From: JBGTHB01 sp041746415
Lineage (GTDB): Bacteria; Pseudomonadota; Gammaproteobacteria; Coxiellales; Coxiellaceae
Assembly: GCA_041746415.1 (NCBI GenBank)
Contig: JBGTHB010000154.1
Coordinates: 1-13,695, forward strand
Reading direction: 5' to 3'
Length of the DNA stretch: 13,695 nt
The notes beneath the pieces were generated by a model. It was not told the origin of the DNA. It searched no databases and was given only the letters and a program-made list of their open reading frames with translations. How positions within the stretch are numbered: position 1 is the stretch's first letter; each line of letters opens with the position of its first letter. The translations under genes and the position numbers were made by a program. Positions 7,494 through 13,266 of the stretch are shown in pieces.

Positions 7494-8111
7494 ATGAAAT
7501 TGCTACGGACCGGCTTTTTAATTTGTTTAATTGCTTCGCTCTTGATCGCTTGTGGACCATCGCAGCCTAAATTACAACCTCTTGCTGACAATGCCGTTGT
7601 GGTCGCTTTTGGCGATAGCCTGACCTATGGCAAAGGAGTGAGTCGCGATAAAAGTTATCCTGCTGTTTTGGCTCAATTAATTCAACGCACAGTTATTAAT
7701 GCTGGGGTGAATGGTGAAACCAGTGGGCATGGGCTGTCACGATTGCCGGAGGTATTAGCACAATACCATCCACAGCTAGTGATTCTAGGATTCGGTGGCA
7801 ATGATATTTTACGTCGTGTTGACCCTCAGCAAACCACTAGCAATATAACGTCAATGATAAAAGACATCCGTGCTACGGGAGCACAAGTTATTTTGCTCGC
7901 ACCCCCTACGCGCACCCTCACGCTGTCAGCGCCTAAGTTTTATCGAGCGCTTGCCAAGCAATATCAGGTTCCGCTTGATGATGAAAGCTTGCCTGAGCTG
8001 CTGGGCGACAATCAATACAAATCAGATTGGATCCATCTCAATGCCAAAGGCTATGCGCAACTAGCGCATAACTTGGCTAAACTAATGGCACAGACCGGCG
8101 CAATCCGTTAG
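7494..8111 (+). CDS. SGNH/GDSL esterase, predicted lipoprotein (TesA-like lysophospholipase/arylesterase)
   Basis: Serine hydrolase of the TesA/arylesterase group, acting on short esters, thioesters or lysophospholipids. The 205-residue protein has all SGNH blocks: GDSLTYG with nucleophile Ser42, G-V-N-G-E-T-S with Gly74, GGND with Asn103, and S-D-W-I-H-L-N with Asp178 and His181. The N-terminus is a type II signal peptide ending in the lipobox L-I-A-C with Cys20 as the acylated residue. Gly at +2, not Asp, predicts outer-membrane sorting by the Lol rule. E. coli TesA is instead a soluble periplasmic protein. The start is fixed by the signal peptide, yet no Shine-Dalgarno precedes it. pldA follows after 23 bp, suggesting a joint role in envelope or host lipid turnover; this last point is inference. 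Confidence 0.92.
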   Translation: MKLLRTGFLICLIASLLIACGPSQPKLQPLADNAVVVAFGDSLTYGKGVSRDKSYPAVLAQLIQRTVINAGVNGETSGHGLSRLPEVLAQYHPQLVILGFGGNDILRRVDPQQTTSNITSMIKDIRATGAQVILLAPPTRTLTLSAPKFYRALAKQYQVPLDDESLPELLGDNQYKSDWIHLNAKGYAQLAHNLAKLMAQTGAIR

Positions 8112-8134
8112 AATCCTTGAGGTTTTGACCAACC

Positions 8135-9094
8135 TTGGGTAAAAAGACGGTGCGTATTTTAATAATCATTGCAAGTGCAATAGCGTTATTTTTTCAATTG
8201 GATTGTGCTATTGCAGCCAACCAAACTAATAATACAAAAACAGTCAGTAAAAAAAACAAGACTACCAAAAAAGCTACCAAGCAAAATAACACGAGCGATG
8301 ATAGTTTACTAAATCAAAAAGTTAAGCAAGAAAACGCCGCGCAAAGCAATCCATCGGCCATTACTTTATACGAACCCAACTATATTTTACCGGGTTATTA
8401 CACATTTGAGCCGTATAATTCAGTTTACAATAACAATACACCCGACGAACAACATATTGATAACACCGAACTTAAATTTCAAATTAGTTTCAAAGCCGCA
8501 TTAATTCGTCATTTCTTTTTTAAGAACACGTCTTTAAATGTAGCCTACACGCAAGATTCTTGGTGGCAAGCCTATAATCAGTCACCTTTTTTTCGTGAAA
8601 CAAATTATGAGCCGTCAGTTTTTTTCGAAACGCATTTGCAAAATGCAGGTTATAAAAACTGGCGTTTGGGCTTAGTGGATTTAGGAGTGATGCACCAATC
8701 CAATGGACGCGGTGGATCGCTTGAGCGCAGTTGGAATCGTGCTTATTTTGCGTTGTCATTTGAGCATGGCGGGTTCGTAGCGCGTATTGAACCTTGGTAT
8801 ATTATTCAAGATTCATCCATGCACACACACAATTCGGATATTGGTAAGTATTTAGGTTATGGCCAGTTATTATTTATTTATAAATTGGATAAATTAGAAG
8901 CCAGCTTGATGGTGCGCAACGCATTTGAAAGTAACTTTAGCCGTGGTGCATTGCAAACAACGTTAAGTTATCCATTGAGCAAGCGAGTGCGTATTTATGC
9001 GTTGTTCTTTAATGGTTATGGCCAAAGCTTAATTGAGTACGATCACTATACCAACGCCGTGGGTCTGGGTATTGCCTTTAATGATTATGTATAA
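8135..9094 (+). CDS. pldA: outer-membrane phospholipase A (OMPLA)
   Basis: Calcium-dependent phospholipase A1/A2 of the outer membrane, removing acyl chains from phospholipids displaced to the outer leaflet. The 319-residue protein has a signal peptide (to about residue 28, AIAA), a Lys/Thr/Asn/Gln-rich linker (about 29-72), and a 12-strand barrel region. Family motifs are YTQDSWWQAYNQS (138-150), FRETNYEPSVFFET (153-166), and the catalytic centre H187-x-S189-N-G-R ending in R-S-W-N201-R, with the same His-to-Asn spacing as E. coli His142/Ser144/Asn156. Counting on this frame, the calcium-ligand Ser152 of E. coli corresponds to Glu197. The start is uncertain: TTG at 8135 is the first in-frame candidate and GTG at 8150 is an alternative; neither has an ideal Shine-Dalgarno sequence. 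Confidence 0.93.
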   Translation: MGKKTVRILIIIASAIALFFQLDCAIAANQTNNTKTVSKKNKTTKKATKQNNTSDDSLLNQKVKQENAAQSNPSAITLYEPNYILPGYYTFEPYNSVYNNNTPDEQHIDNTELKFQISFKAALIRHFFFKNTSLNVAYTQDSWWQAYNQSPFFRETNYEPSVFFETHLQNAGYKNWRLGLVDLGVMHQSNGRGGSLERSWNRAYFALSFEHGGFVARIEPWYIIQDSSMHTHNSDIGKYLGYGQLLFIYKLDKLEASLMVRNAFESNFSRGALQTTLSYPLSKRVRIYALFFNGYGQSLIEYDHYTNAVGLGIAFNDYV

Positions 9095-9110
9095 CGGCCC
9101 AATTGGAATT

Positions 9111-10340
9111 TTAGAAAGTCGATGGCTTAGCCAGTAAATGTCTGTTGATATAAACAAGTGCCACGGTAATAAGCGATAAAACAGCTTGCAACCAAAACAA
9201 ACTGAGCATGCTTACGTAACCTTTACCGAGAAAAATCATTAAATACATAGCGATAATAATCACACCGCTCACACTGTTGAATGACGACTGGGTACGTGCT
9301 TGATAGGTTATATCCGTGAGTTCTTGAATGCGTGTGGTTAAAATAGGCCACGTTGAAAGAAACAAGCCAATAAATAAATAAAGTATTTTAGCCATTAAGG
9401 TGCTATTACTGTAGCCAAATAAAGCAAAACAGATTGTTAAGCCAATGCTCCACCATAATAAGAGTTTATACATATTAAACCGGTTTACCAGCCAAGGTGT
9501 GAGTATGCTACCCATGATAACGCCGGTTGAAAGTGCCGCTTCAATTTCCCCAAATTGCAGTGCATTAGCATGCAAAATAAGTTTTGCAAAAGGCGCTAAC
9601 AACACGGGACATAACATAAACTGGCAGAATAAAATGAGCTGTGCACAGTAGACTAAAGCAAGCTTATTGTGCTTTGCAATGTAAGTTAGGCCGTCACGAA
9701 AATCTTGGAGCAGGTTTTTTCGCTCTACTATGGATTCATTTTCAGCCGACAAATGATTCTTTTTAATTAAAATTAAGCTTAGAGTAGCAATTAAAAAACA
9801 CGCTCCATTAATTGCGATAGCTACCGATGGAGAAAAAACCGCTAAAATAAATCCAGCACTAGCCATGCCAATCACGTTACCCACTTCAAACGCCATATCA
9901 ATGGTAGCGTTAGCATATAATAACTGGCTTTTAGGTACCAAACGGCGCACAAATTTTGTAGCAGCTGGCCAATACAAGCAGAATAATGAGCCCATAACGA
10001 CATTAAATAAAAATAAAGCGTTTGAGGTGGAGTGACTTGCGATATACCAGGCAAAGCAAAATAATGATGCGGTTCTGAGAACGCCAGAAGCGACCATAAA
10101 CCATTTTGACGGTAAGCGGTCAGCCCAAATGCCGACGAGCGGCCCGAGTAACGTATTGGGTAACCAAAAGCAAAGGGCGAGCAGGGCAGTGGCACCCATT
10201 GTTTTAAAGTGCACGACCACCAGCCAAGTGATCACCACATAACTTAAACCATTGCCTAATGTTGCCGTGAGCGCGCTGATCAAAAACAACCGAAATGCCG
10301 GATAACGGAAAAGGTGTAGGCGCTGTTTGAAATACGACAT
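9111..10340 (-). CDS. MFS transporter, EntS/MFS_3-like exporter
   Basis: A 409-residue inner-membrane major facilitator. The sequence is dominated by hydrophobic helices in two halves, joined by a charged cytosolic loop (about 192-216, KKNHLSAENESIVERKNL). Motif A is present between helices 2 and 3: G66-P-L-V-G70-I-W-A-D74-R75-L-P-S-K79. The N-terminal pattern F-R-x-P-A-F-R-L-F-L-I-S and the general length resemble the MFS_3/EntS group, which exports siderophores or drugs, but the substrate cannot be assigned. The stop is 16 bp from the convergent pldA stop. The upstream region, including the putative leader, is part of the duplicated 158-bp block, and a GGTGA sequence 4 nt before the ATG is the only ribosome-site candidate. 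Confidence 0.9.
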   Translation of the reverse strand: MSYFKQRLHLFRYPAFRLFLISALTATLGNGLSYVVITWLVVVHFKTMGATALLALCFWLPNTLLGPLVGIWADRLPSKWFMVASGVLRTASLFCFAWYIASHSTSNALFLFNVVMGSLFCLYWPAATKFVRRLVPKSQLLYANATIDMAFEVGNVIGMASAGFILAVFSPSVAIAINGACFLIATLSLILIKKNHLSAENESIVERKNLLQDFRDGLTYIAKHNKLALVYCAQLILFCQFMLCPVLLAPFAKLILHANALQFGEIEAALSTGVIMGSILTPWLVNRFNMYKLLLWWSIGLTICFALFGYSNSTLMAKILYLFIGLFLSTWPILTTRIQELTDITYQARTQSSFNSVSGVIIIAMYLMIFLGKGYVSMLSLFWLQAVLSLITVALVYINRHLLAKPSTF

Positions 10341-10363
10341 AGGTTCACCGAAAAACTACGTAG

Positions 10364-10521
10364 GCTAACATAGTTCATGGTGTTTAGCCATTGCGGTTGA
10401 TTTAGGCCGCGTGAGTACGCGTAGCTTTAAGTTTTGACCACGCTTTTTCTGATGCTTCTTGCTCGTGGTGAGTATCGTGCAGAAAGGCGGTTACCCGTGA
10501 ATTTTCCTTTAAATATTGAAT
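10364..10521. repeat. 158-bp direct repeat, copy A
   Basis: Matches 11423-11580 with a constant offset of 1059 bp. I count five mismatches, at 10472, 10473, 10486, 10489 and 10516; positions 10364-10471 are identical. It includes 38 bp of non-coding DNA plus the phosphatase stop codon and about 40 C-terminal codons. It contains a perfect small hairpin, CGCGT-GAGT-ACGCG, at 10408-10421, and on the minus strand an imperfect stem (GGCTAA ... TTAGCC) spans its outer end. Confidence 0.97.
10402..10521 (-). pseudogene. 3' fragment of a HAD acid phosphatase gene
   Basis: Read on the minus strand, this encodes the last 40 residues of the phosphatase found intact at 11461-12327, ending at the same stop codon (10402-10404). 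Two of the differences from the intact copy are synonymous (Thr and Ala codons). A two-base change gives Thr for Phe, and another gives Gln for His. Upstream of 10521 DNA identity stops, but the frame stays open through LMVRIQY, a plausible counterpart of HLLCIHY in the intact copy, before entering the end of gene X. So this may be the remnant of a diverged tandem paralogue and not simply a copied target site. An ATG at 10528-10530 exists in frame, but no complete protein is encoded. Confidence 0.85.
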
Positions 10522-10540
10522 TCGCACCATTAGTTTTAAA

Positions 10541-11398
10541 TTAAGTATACGCGGCACCATTTCTCAATAAGCCAACCTCAGACTCTATATCAATCTGAAC
10601 ATCTGCTGCAGCGTGACGCTGCTCTCTTTCGCATTGCAAAGCTTCAACCAACTGCATATAAAATGACTTTTGTTCTAGGTAATTATCGCCTGCTATTTTA
10701 GACAAAACAGGACTAGCTTGTAAAACACGCTCTCGACTATTTTCTTGTACGGCTAGTGCTTCATATGCAGTTTGTGATTCTTTGTATTGCTTAGACGGCA
10801 ATGAGAAATAACCCCACAAAGCAGAAATGCAAGGCAAAACCAACAGATTAGATAAACAAATAATAATAAAAGAAGCAAATGAACCTTGATGAATTCCCAG
10901 TTCCTCATTTATAGACACATATGCCAACGTAACAAGTAAAAATATCACAGCTGAAATCTGAAAAAATCTTCGACGAAAAAGACGAGCTTTTTCTTTTTCG
11001 AGTGGCATCAGCCTATGGAGTTCCCTCATTAACGACCGGTGATTTTCAGACTGTGTTATATCTATATACAGCGAATCAAATGTTTCCTTATTACACAGAT
11101 CTAGGTCAGCCACATCTCTAGCCAAACCTAACGCATTTTTTGCGAGTAGCTGTAGTTGCATCCAAACTGCGTCAACAGGAAGCTCACGTAAACGTATTTG
11201 TGGCTGAAGAGTAATAGCATGACAAAGCTTTAAAATATCCAAATAATTTAAAAATTCGATAGTAATTTCAACTGGATCACGATACGCAACGATAACACTA
11301 GCTTCATGCAAATCAGGATCTGGCTCAGCAAAACGTTCAAGCAACGGAACAGCGCTCTCGTCTCCGTTTTCTTCAAACTTGAATAATCCGCCGCGCAT
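10541..11398 (-). CDS. protein of unknown function with two central membrane segments ('gene X')
   Basis: I do not recognise this 285-residue protein. It has an acidic, signal-less N-terminal part (1-134), a basic stretch (KEKARLFRRRF, 135-145), two hydrophobic helices (about 146-163 and 174-198) joined by a short acidic loop, and a hydrophilic C-terminal part (200-285) likely to be helical. The basic stretch suggests both ends are cytosolic (positive-inside rule). There is no enzymatic motif and no transposase or recombinase signature. AAGGAG lies 7 nt before the ATG, so it is likely translated. It is enclosed between the two 158-bp direct repeats, which marks it as the cargo of an insertion or duplication event. 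In a Legionella-like host, an effector or membrane accessory protein is possible, but that is speculation. Confidence 0.8.
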   Translation of the reverse strand: MRGGLFKFEENGDESAVPLLERFAEPDPDLHEASVIVAYRDPVEITIEFLNYLDILKLCHAITLQPQIRLRELPVDAVWMQLQLLAKNALGLARDVADLDLCNKETFDSLYIDITQSENHRSLMRELHRLMPLEKEKARLFRRRFFQISAVIFLLVTLAYVSINEELGIHQGSFASFIIICLSNLLVLPCISALWGYFSLPSKQYKESQTAYEALAVQENSRERVLQASPVLSKIAGDNYLEQKSFYMQLVEALQCEREQRHAAADVQIDIESEVGLLRNGAAYT

Positions 11399-11422
11399 AA
11401 ACTCACTCCTTATTATTGATCA

Positions 11423-11580
11423 GCTAACATAGTTCATGGTGTTTAGCCATTGCGGTTGATTTAGGCCGCGTGAGTACGCGTAGCTTTAAGTTTTGACCAC
11501 GCTTTTTCTGATGCTTCTTGCTCGTGGTGAAAATCGTGCAGAAATGCAGTTACCCGTGAATTTTCCTTTAAATAATGAAT
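11423..11580. repeat. 158-bp direct repeat, copy B
   Basis: Partner of the copy at 10364-10521, located at the genuine 3' end of the intact HAD phosphatase gene and extending 38 bp past its stop codon. It ends 24 bp before the gene X start codon; copy A ends 23 bp before the MFS start codon. Outside the repeat the flanks are unrelated. The small hairpin CGCGT-GAGT-ACGCG lies at 11467-11480. Confidence 0.97.
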
Positions 11581-12327
11581 GCAAAGCAAATGATGAATCT
11601 GATGATCCTTACTTAATGTAGAATAGACGCTGTCCACATTTGACAGCTGATCATCGACAAACACAACTGAATCAATTTGTTTAAGTTTATTTTTGCTTAA
11701 AAAAGCCTGTATTTCCGGCCCTTTTTGTTGCCCAGTTAAAAACAAAATACCATCAGCGTAAAGCAAAGGACGTTTAGCGCTACCAAAATCCGTGTAAGTA
11801 ACCGCAGTAGGTTCAGCTAAACTAAAAAGTAATTGGCCATGATCCGTGAAATGATTAAGCAAAAATTCATGTTCAGTTAATTGTTTTCGGCTCGGGTCAC
11901 GTGCCGTTGCCACTAAAATGGCCGCACCTTGGTTTATATAGGTAGTTAAATCTCGCGGTATATTTACATCAGTAGGGCGCATGGCACCAGTGTATTCAGC
12001 CGTATTGCCAGCGGCATAAATACCATTCATGGAATGAGCGATTAAAGCAGGATTAACTTGATGCGTGGTTTTATATTGTTGTAATAAAGCCGTTTGCCAA
12101 TCTTCCCAGGCAACACTACCCAGGTCTTGGCTGGCCGTAAGCAGGGTGTCATCATCGTCAAATACTAACAGTAAACCTTTAGATCCATATTGTTTGATGG
12201 TTTGCTCAATCAATTGATTTACTTGATTAAAGTTTGCAGCTTGCGTTAAAACAGGCGCGGCAAGAGCAATAGAGGCTGAAGCCAGCAGCAGCGCACTTAG
12301 AATAAATAATTTAATTAGCTTATTCAT
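11461..12327 (-). CDS. secreted HAD-superfamily acid phosphatase (DUF2608-like)
   Basis: Phosphohydrolase of the haloacid dehalogenase fold, probably periplasmic or secreted. From the ATG at 12327 it has 288 residues, beginning with a signal peptide (MNKLIKLFILSALLLASASI, cleavage near ALA-A). HAD motif I is F-D-D-D-D-T with nucleophile Asp57, Asp59 and Thr61, motif II is V-A-T-A-R-D (Thr141), motif III is probably Lys202 in QQKGPEI, and motif IV is V-F-V-D-D-Q (Asp225-Asp226). Such DUF2608-type proteins are frequent in Legionella and Coxiella. The frame is open to an ATG at 12417, but the predicted promoter lies inside that extension and the signal peptide starts at 12327, so the shorter form is chosen. 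Its 3' end is duplicated downstream at 10402-10521. Confidence 0.86.
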   Translation of the reverse strand: MNKLIKLFILSALLLASASIALAAPVLTQAANFNQVNQLIEQTIKQYGSKGLLLVFDDDDTLLTASQDLGSVAWEDWQTALLQQYKTTHQVNPALIAHSMNGIYAAGNTAEYTGAMRPTDVNIPRDLTTYINQGAAILVATARDPSRKQLTEHEFLLNHFTDHGQLLFSLAEPTAVTYTDFGSAKRPLLYADGILFLTGQQKGPEIQAFLSKNKLKQIDSVVFVDDQLSNVDSVYSTLSKDHQIHHLLCIHYLKENSRVTAFLHDFHHEQEASEKAWSKLKATRTHAA

Positions 12328-12358
12328 ATTACTTAACTTTCGCCTTTTAAACGCGGCT

Positions 12359-12387
12359 ACTATACCATTCTCTATTGAAACCACCAA
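12359..12387 (-). promoter_or_regulatory. sigma70-like promoter of the HAD phosphatase
   Basis: On the minus strand, TTGGTG (12382-12387), a 17-bp spacer and TATAGT (12359-12364) preceded by TGG (extended -10) make a good match. The start site would fall near 12352, about 25 nt before the ATG at 12327, which excludes the upstream ATG at 12417 from this transcript. Confidence 0.55.
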
Positions 12388-12407
12388 CACTAAAACTGGT
12401 ATATACT
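12375..12407 (+). promoter_or_regulatory. weak promoter candidate for the SDR gene
   Basis: TTGAAA (12375-12380) lies 19 bp before TATATA (12400-12405), which is preceded by TGG as an extended -10; an overlapping TATACT is at 12402-12407. The spacing is long, so this is tentative. It overlaps the divergent phosphatase promoter, so the two could compete for polymerase. Confidence 0.3.
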
Positions 12408-12442
12408 TGCCTATCATTAAGGCTTACCAAGAGGAGTTATAA

Positions 12443-13255
12443 GTGCAACGGTTAGTTGATAAGATCGCATTAATTACAGGTGCTGCAAGCGGTATTGGGC
12501 GTGCAATTGCTGAATTATTTCACCATGAAGGCGCCACTGTTATTTTGACCGATATTGATGATGTTGAGGGCAAAAAAATAACAAGCCAATTTAAAGAGCG
12601 TGCTGAGTATTTACATTTAGATGTCAGCCAGGAAAACGATTGGATTAAGCTATTTGAGTTATTAAAAGCTAAATACAAAAAATTAGATATTTTAGTTAAT
12701 AATGCTGGCATAGGCGGATTAACTCAAACAAAAGGACCTCATAATCCTGAAGAATTAGATTTAGAAAGCTGGCATAAAATACATGCTGTCAATTCGGATG
12801 GTGTCGCATTAGGGTGTAAATATGCTATCCAATTAATGAAACTGCAAAAAAAGGGAAGTATCGTAAATATTTCTTCTCGTTCTGGAATTGTTGGCATTCC
12901 TTTTTTAGCGGGCTATGCAGCCAGCAAAGCGGCAGTGAGAAATCACACTAAATCGGTAGCTTTATTTTGCGCCATAAAAAAATACGGCATTCGCTGCAAT
13001 TCAATTCACCCAGGAGCCATATTAACGCCCTTGTGGGATCCGATGTTAGGTGATGAATCCCAGCGCGATAAAGCGATTGAGGAAATATCTGCCGGCATAC
13101 CGTTAGGAAAAATGGGAACGGCATTAGATGTGGCTTATGCTGCTTTATATTTGGCGTCTGATGAATCACCGTATGTAACCGGTATTGAACTCAACGTTGA
13201 TGGTGGGATATTAGCCGGAAGTACCGCGGCACCTAAAAAAGCGAACGAAAATTAA
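12443..13255 (+). CDS. short-chain dehydrogenase/reductase (classical SDR, NAD-preferring)
   Basis: NAD(P)-dependent oxidoreductase acting on a secondary alcohol or ketone; the substrate is unknown. The 270-residue protein has the classical SDR pattern: T-G-A-A-S-G-I-G (12-19), NNAG (86-89), and the catalytic tetrad Asn117, Ser145, Tyr158 and Lys162 (in YAASK). It also has HPGAILTPLW after strand 6 and NVDGG near the end. Asp37 at the end of strand 2 (LTDID) favours NAD(H). The segment N-S-D-G-V-A-L-G-C-K-Y-A-I resembles the cyclopentanol/3-beta-hydroxysteroid dehydrogenase subgroup. The start is GTG at 12443 with GAGGAG at 12431-12436. It is divergent from the phosphatase, and the next gene starts 11 bp after its stop. 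Confidence 0.93.
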   Translation: MQRLVDKIALITGAASGIGRAIAELFHHEGATVILTDIDDVEGKKITSQFKERAEYLHLDVSQENDWIKLFELLKAKYKKLDILVNNAGIGGLTQTKGPHNPEELDLESWHKIHAVNSDGVALGCKYAIQLMKLQKKGSIVNISSRSGIVGIPFLAGYAASKAAVRNHTKSVALFCAIKKYGIRCNSIHPGAILTPLWDPMLGDESQRDKAIEEISAGIPLGKMGTALDVAYAALYLASDESPYVTGIELNVDGGILAGSTAAPKKANEN

Positions 13256-13266
13256 AGAGATTAACG

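Noticed and set aside
9095..9110. Terminator in the 16-bp convergent gap between pldA and the MFS gene
   Set aside because: No hairpin with a T-run is visible in this short gap.
10364..11580. Insertion sequence or integron cassette as the source of the direct repeats
   Set aside because: Gene X shows no transposase or integrase motif, no terminal inverted repeats were found at the edges, and the repeats are far longer than a target-site duplication. I saw no attC-like structure.
12375..12407. TTGAAA paired with TATACT as a strong SDR promoter
   Set aside because: The spacer would be 21 bp, too long for sigma70; only the overlapping extended -10 reading was kept, at low confidence.
12328..12417. 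N-terminal extension of the HAD phosphatase to the ATG at 12417
   Set aside because: The signal peptide begins at 12327, and a good promoter (12359-12387) lies inside the extension, so the upstream ATG would not be on the transcript.
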